A program made the position numbers and the translations under genes. A DNA stretch of 11,207 nt, from NCBI GenBank assembly GCA_036398215.1, contig DASWHK010000169.1, positions 1 through 11,207 of the forward strand. The letters are read 5' to 3'. The DNA is from DASWHK01 sp036398215 (GTDB lineage Bacteria > Acidobacteriota > UBA890). Numbering within the stretch: the first letter of the stretch is position 1; each line of letters opens with the position of its first letter. The notes under the pieces were generated by a model. It did no database searches, had not been told where the DNA came from, and saw nothing but the letters and a program-made list of their open reading frames with translations. Positions 6,101-11,207 of this stretch are shown here, piece after piece.

Positions 6101-8911
6101 ATGACCGAGCCCGAGCCCTCGTTCCCAAGAGCTACTACGCGCCGAGCCGGGCGTTCCGTGCCCGTGAGGCCGGCGCCGGTCCTGGTCATGGGCCACAACC
6201 GGGGCGTCTGGCTGGGGCTCGGCGGCGTGTCCGAGCGGCTCGACCGCGCGGCGGCGGCGGCCAGCGCCCGATCGACGCCGCCGATCGTGTGCCACGCCCC
6301 GGCGGTTGCCCGGCGCCTCGGCTGCGATCCGTTTCCCGCCTATGACCTGCTGGAGCTGTTCGCGTTCGTGCGGCCCGGGGCGTTCTGCGTGCCGACCCCG
6401 CTGGGTCTCGCCCAGGCGCTGGGCCTGGCGGCACCCGCGGATCTCGAGGAAAGCGCCGAGGTCCTGGCCGCCGTGACGGTGCGGCTGCTGGAGGAATGCG
6501 TCGCCCGCGTGGCGAAACAGGAGCCGCAGTCGGCCGGCATCGCCTGGATCATGGCGCGGGCCGGCTGGCGCTGGGGTCCGGCCGTGCTCGGCGCCCTGGG
6601 CGCGTCCCACGGGCCGCCCGCCGCCGCAGACCGCCGGGGCCGGGAGAGCGGCCTGGAGGTGTGGGAGCAGCTGCCCGAGTGGGAGGAACCGCCGCCGCCG
6701 CCGCCGCCGGGCACCCGGCCCGTCGACCCGGCCACGGCCAGGGCCCGCCTCAGCGCCCTGCTCGGCGAAGCGGCGGAGCCGCGCCCGCAGCAGTCGGACT
6801 ACGCCTCCGCCCTGGCCCAGGCCTTCCGCCCCCGGGATGCGGCCGGGGATGCGATCGTCGTCCTGGCCGAGGCCGGGACCGGCGTCGGCAAGACGCTGGG
6901 CTACATCGCCCCGGCCAGCCTGTGGTCGGAAGCGAACCACGGCGCGGTGTGGATCTCCACCTACACCCGCAACCTGCAGCATCAGATCGACCAGGAGCTC
7001 GACCGGCTCTACCCCGAACCGCAGGAAAAGAGCGAGCGGGTGGTGATCCGCAAGGGGCGCGAGAACTACCTCTGCCTGCTCAACTTCGAGGAGACCGCGA
7101 AGGGACTGGCCACGCGTCCCGGCGACGCGGTGGCGGCGGGACTGATGGCCCGCTGGGCCGCCCACAGCCGCGACGGCGACATGGTCGGCGGCGATTTTCC
7201 CGGCTGGCTGCCCGAGCTGATCGGCCGCGCGGCGACACTCGGCCTCACCGACCGGCGCGGGGAGTGCATCTATTCGGCCTGCCCGCATTACCGCAAGTGC
7301 TTCATCGAGCGCGGCATCCGGCGCGCCCGCCACGCCGCCACGGTGGTCGCCAACCATGCCCTGGTGATGATCCAGGCGGCCCGCGGCGCGGCGGAGGAGG
7401 GCACGCTGCCGAGCCATCTGGTGTTCGACGAGGGCCACCACCTGTTCGACGCGGCCGACAGCGCCTTTTCCGCCCACCTGAGCGGCCAGGAGACCCAGGA
7501 GCTGCGCCGCTGGCTGCTCGGCGCGGAGACCCGCGGCCGCAGCGCCGGGCGCCTGCGCGGACTCAAGCGGCGGCTGGAAGACGTGGTGGCGGGCGACCAA
7601 GAGGCCTTGGAAGCCTTGCAGGCCGGCCTCGCCGCCGCCCGCGTGCTGGCCGCCGACGGCTGGCAGCAACGGCTGCGCGAGGGCGCGCCGCACGGCCCCG
7701 CCGAGGCCTTCCTGCGGCTGGTGCGCGATCAGGTCTATGCCCGCGCGCGGAACGCCGAGGGACCCTACAGCCTGGAGACCGAGCCGCGGCCGCCGGTGCC
7801 CGGCCTGCTCGACGCCGCGGCGGAGCTCGAAGCCGCGCTCGCGCGCCTGGCCGGACCGCTCGGCCGCCTCCACCGCCGCCTCGCCCGGCGCCTGGAAGCC
7901 GACGCCGACAGCCTGGACGGCGAAACCCGCCGCCGCATCGACGGCGCCGGCCGCAGCCTGCGCCACCGGGCGATCGACCAGATCGCCGCCTGGCGCGACA
8001 TGCTGGCGGCGCTGCCCGGCGAAACGCCGCCCGAGTTCGTCGATTGGTTCGAGGTGACCCGCAGCGACGGCCGCGACCTGGATGTCGGCCTGCACCGCCA
8101 CTGGACCGACCCGACCCGGCCGTTCGCCGAGGCGGTGCTCGCCCAGGCCCAGGCCACCGCCATCACCTCGGCCACCCTGACCGACGGCACCGGCGACACG
8201 GCGCGCGACTGGGCGGCGGCGGAGATGCGCAGCGGTGCGGCCCATCTGGCGGCCCCCGCCGTACGCGTACGCGTGCCCTCGCCCTTCGACTACGCCGGCC
8301 AGACCCGAGTGCTGATCGTCGGCGACGTACGCAAGGACGACATCGACCAGGTCGCCGCGGCCTACCGCGAGCTGTTCCGCGCCGCCGGCGGCGGCGGGCT
8401 CGGGCTGTTCACCGCGATCGTGCGCCTGCGCGCGGTCCACCAGCGGATCGCCGCGCCGCTGGAGGAGAGCGGCATCGCGCTCTATGCCCAGCACGTCGAC
8501 CGCATGGATACCGCGACCCTGGTCGACATCTTCCGCGCCGAGGAGAACGCCTGCCTGCTGGGGACCGACGCCGTGCGCGACGGGGTCGACGTCCCCGGCC
8601 GCGCCTTGCGGCTGATCGTGTTCGACCGCGTTCCCTGGGCGCGGCCGGATATCCGCCACCGGGCGCGCCGCGAGGCCTTCGGCGGGCGGGCCTATGACGA
8701 CATGCTCGCCCGGCTGAAGCTGAAGCAGGCCTTTGGCCGGCTGATCCGGCGCGCCGACGACCACGGCGTCTTTGTGCTGCTCGACCCGATGATGCCCTCG
8801 CGCCTGCTCTCGGCCTTTCCCGTGGGGGTGACCGCCCGGCGCTGCGGTCTCGCCGAGGCGGTCGCCGAGACCCGCGCGTTCCTTTCGCCCCCGCCCGGCG
8901 CCGGTGCTTGA
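6101..8911 (+). CDS. DinG/XPD-family iron-sulfur ATP-dependent DNA helicase
   Basis: A 936-residue superfamily 2 helicase. The family unwinds DNA 5' to 3' using ATP and is linked to repair and resolution of unusual structures. Landmarks in order: Q-motif-like RPQQSDYASALAQAF from R228; Walker A GTGVGKT at 259-265; four cysteines C325, C389, C394 and C400 placed between Walker A and B as the XPD-type 4Fe-4S ligands; Walker B DEGH at 443-446; motif III-like AITSATL near 690; motif VI QAFGRLIRR at 876-884. Residues 1-190 form an added domain that looks like a degenerate DnaQ-type exonuclease (VCHAPAVARRL, YDLLELFAF, LGLAQALGL), joined to the core by seven consecutive prolines (197-203). ATG 6101 has no Shine-Dalgarno but a -10 box 9 nt upstream; an in-frame GTG near residues 20-22 is an alternative start. 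It is transcribed away from the sigma gene. Confidence 0.93.
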   Translation: MTEPEPSFPRATTRRAGRSVPVRPAPVLVMGHNRGVWLGLGGVSERLDRAAAAASARSTPPIVCHAPAVARRLGCDPFPAYDLLELFAFVRPGAFCVPTPLGLAQALGLAAPADLEESAEVLAAVTVRLLEECVARVAKQEPQSAGIAWIMARAGWRWGPAVLGALGASHGPPAAADRRGRESGLEVWEQLPEWEEPPPPPPPGTRPVDPATARARLSALLGEAAEPRPQQSDYASALAQAFRPRDAAGDAIVVLAEAGTGVGKTLGYIAPASLWSEANHGAVWISTYTRNLQHQIDQELDRLYPEPQEKSERVVIRKGRENYLCLLNFEETAKGLATRPGDAVAAGLMARWAAHSRDGDMVGGDFPGWLPELIGRAATLGLTDRRGECIYSACPHYRKCFIERGIRRARHAATVVANHALVMIQAARGAAEEGTLPSHLVFDEGHHLFDAADSAFSAHLSGQETQELRRWLLGAETRGRSAGRLRGLKRRLEDVVAGDQEALEALQAGLAAARVLAADGWQQRLREGAPHGPAEAFLRLVRDQVYARARNAEGPYSLETEPRPPVPGLLDAAAELEAALARLAGPLGRLHRRLARRLEADADSLDGETRRRIDGAGRSLRHRAIDQIAAWRDMLAALPGETPPEFVDWFEVTRSDGRDLDVGLHRHWTDPTRPFAEAVLAQAQATAITSATLTDGTGDTARDWAAAEMRSGAAHLAAPAVRVRVPSPFDYAGQTRVLIVGDVRKDDIDQVAAAYRELFRAAGGGGLGLFTAIVRLRAVHQRIAAPLEESGIALYAQHVDRMDTATLVDIFRAEENACLLGTDAVRDGVDVPGRALRLIVFDRVPWARPDIRHRARREAFGGRAYDDMLARLKLKQAFGRLIRRADDHGVFVLLDPMMPSRLLSAFPVGVTARRCGLAEAVAETRAFLSPPPGAGA
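6103..6126 (-). promoter_or_regulatory. Possible ECF-type autoregulatory promoter of the sigma gene
   Basis: On the minus strand GGGAAC (6121-6126) is followed after 15 nt by GTC (6103-6105), inside the first codons of the helicase gene. GGAAC is the usual -35 core of ECF promoters and autoregulation is common for such operons, but the -10 match is short and the motif could be chance. Confidence 0.25.
6689..6709 (+). repeat. (CCG)7 trinucleotide run encoding a polyproline hinge
   Basis: Seven perfect CCG units encode Pro197-Pro203 of the helicase and mark the border between its N-terminal domain and the motor core. The run is a potential length-variable site; changes by whole units would stay in frame. 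Confidence 0.85.
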
Positions 8912-8937
8912 CGGCCGCCGCCAGGCCTGCTTAGGGT
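8908..8937 (+). promoter_or_regulatory. Probable promoter of the TerB-like gene
   Basis: TTGACG (8908-8913), overlapping the helicase TGA stop, is followed after 18 nt by TAGGGT (8932-8937) and then GCGCGC. It shares both boxes with the lysS promoter. It predicts a leader of about 44 nt for the TerB-like gene. Confidence 0.5.
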
Positions 8938-8987
8938 GCGCGCCCGCAAAGAAAGTGTCGCAGGACGAAGAGGGAAAGCGACAGCCG

Positions 8988-9392
8988 ATGATTGGCCACC
9001 AACAAGCCCTGATCTACACCATGGTCCTGGTCTCCGCGTCCGACGGAGAGATGACGGATGCCGAGCTCAACACCATCGGCGACATCATCAAGCACCTGCC
9101 GATTTTCCGCGATTACGATCTCGACTCGCTGGGCAAGACCGCCGAGGCCTGCGCCGAGCTGCTGGCCGACCCGAGCGGCCTCGACACCGCCGGCGATCTG
9201 ATCGAGCAGGCACTGCCGGCGAAGCTGCGCGAAACGGCTTATGCGCTCGCCTGCGACGTGGCGGCGGCCGACGCCAACGTCAGCCAGGCGGAACTGGAGC
9301 TTCTGCGCTGGCTGCGCGGCCGGCTCGGCGTACCCCGCTTGCAAGCCGCCGCGATCGAACTCGCCACCCGGGCCCACTACATCACCGTCTAG
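8988..9392 (+). CDS. TerB-like (tellurite-resistance family) small helical protein
   Basis: A 134-residue all-helical protein of the TerB-like superfamily. It starts MIGHQQALIYTMVLVSASDG and continues with EMTDAELNTIGDII, the acidic DxxxxxxE pattern at the end of the first helix pair typical of these domains. A second half repeats the theme in CDVAAADANVSQAELELLRWL, so the protein has two pseudo-symmetric helical halves, each with an acidic loop that could bind a divalent metal. No signal peptide is present, so it should be cytoplasmic. The family name comes from tellurite-resistance operons, but this gene stands alone without other ter genes, so its role here is unknown and tellurite resistance should not be assumed. 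ATG 8988 was chosen because homology begins there and an AGAGGGA sequence lies upstream; the frame is open back to 8904 but would overlap the helicase end. Confidence 0.88.
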   Translation: MIGHQQALIYTMVLVSASDGEMTDAELNTIGDIIKHLPIFRDYDLDSLGKTAEACAELLADPSGLDTAGDLIEQALPAKLRETAYALACDVAAADANVSQAELELLRWLRGRLGVPRLQAAAIELATRAHYITV

Positions 9393-9413
9393 CAAACGGC
9401 GAAGCAAAGAATA

Positions 9414-9439
9414 AGGGCCGCGGCGGAGGCCGCGGCCCT
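9414..9439 (-). terminator. Bidirectional intrinsic terminator between TerB-like gene and groEL
   Basis: A perfect 11-bp GC-rich stem (9414-9424 with 9429-9439) closes a 4-nt GGAG loop in the 76-nt gap between two convergent genes. On the minus strand it is followed by the T-rich TTATTCTTTGCTT, fitting termination of groESL. The plus strand lacks a T-run, so its effect on the TerB-like transcript is less certain. A smaller 5-bp hairpin (CCCGA/TCGGG) lies at about 9451-9464, just after the groEL stop. Confidence 0.8.
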
Positions 9440-9468
9440 CGGCACGAGATCCCGATCGCTCGGGCGTC

Positions 9469-11115
<1,647 letters not shown>

Positions 11116-11150
11116 GTTTCCTTACTCCGAAAAATGCACCGGGGCCGCGC

Positions 11151-11207
11151 TCAGGCAGCCTTTTGGCGCTTCTTGCTGATGCCCTCGAGGACACCCATGA
11201 TGTCCGA
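11151..11207 (-). CDS. groES: Co-chaperonin GroES, C-terminal end only
   Basis: The last 18 codons and TGA of groES, reading SDIMGVLEGISKKRQKAA. SDIMGV is the conserved C-terminal strand of GroES. It is followed by a basic tail ending in KKRQKAA, longer than the E. coli form, and similar lysine-rich tails are seen in alphaproteobacterial GroES. It lies directly upstream of groEL on the same strand, which confirms the assignment. The rest of the gene and the operon promoter lie past the right edge. Confidence 0.93.
   Translation of the reverse strand, partial: SDIMGVLEGISKKRQKAA

Noticed and set aside
8261..8270. Perfect palindrome GTACGCGTAC
   Set aside because: It lies inside helicase coding sequence, encodes alternating Val-Arg, and no second copy or regulatory context was seen.
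5891..8764. 957-codon minus-strand open frame antisense to the helicase
   Set aside because: It is a shadow of the helicase gene with no recognisable domain. Only its last part (below 6070) is real coding sequence, the N-terminus of the sigma factor.

Overview
The window is GC-rich and densely coded, and it looks like ordinary chromosome of an alphaproteobacterium, most likely Rhodospirillales/Kiloniellales-like. That placement is inferred from a class I (archaeal-type) lysyl-tRNA synthetase, a class 2 PyrD, a GroES tail ending in a Lys/Arg-rich KKRQKAA segment, and the protein style. I see no rRNA, tRNA, CRISPR array, insertion sequence or phage gene.

Layout from left to right. (1) The N-terminal half of pyrD runs off the left edge on the minus strand. 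It is divergent from a plus-strand pair, a branched-chain-type aminotransferase and a small cupin protein. (2) A minus-strand pair follows: class I lysS and, 11 nt downstream, a SAM-dependent methyltransferase that converges on the cupin gene. (3) Next is a minus-strand three-gene stress module: ECF sigma factor, one-helix membrane anti-sigma factor and a membrane-anchored periplasmic CnrX/Spy-like sensor. The gene order resembles the cnr-type logic of sigma, anti-sigma and periplasmic sensor. The sigma gene is broken in this sequence by one extra base near 5966-5967. (4) Divergent from the sigma gene is a large DinG/XPD-family iron-sulfur helicase with an additional N-terminal domain, followed by a small TerB-like protein. 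(5) A perfect 11-bp hairpin separates TerB from minus-strand groEL and the last codons of groES, which run off the right edge.

Nucleotide synthesis, amino-acid metabolism, translation, protein folding and DNA repair genes are mixed here without one shared pathway. The only multi-gene system is the sigma/anti-sigma/sensor module, whose promoter region is interlocked with the helicase promoter. The best observations are the single-base frameshift in the sigma gene, a sensor and anti-sigma that both lack the usual metal-binding signatures, a recurring TTGACG/TAGGGT promoter form, two genes whose -10 box lies 9 nt before ATG (probable leaderless mRNAs), and a degenerate exonuclease-like domain on the helicase. 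I do not see strong evidence for a wholly new system.
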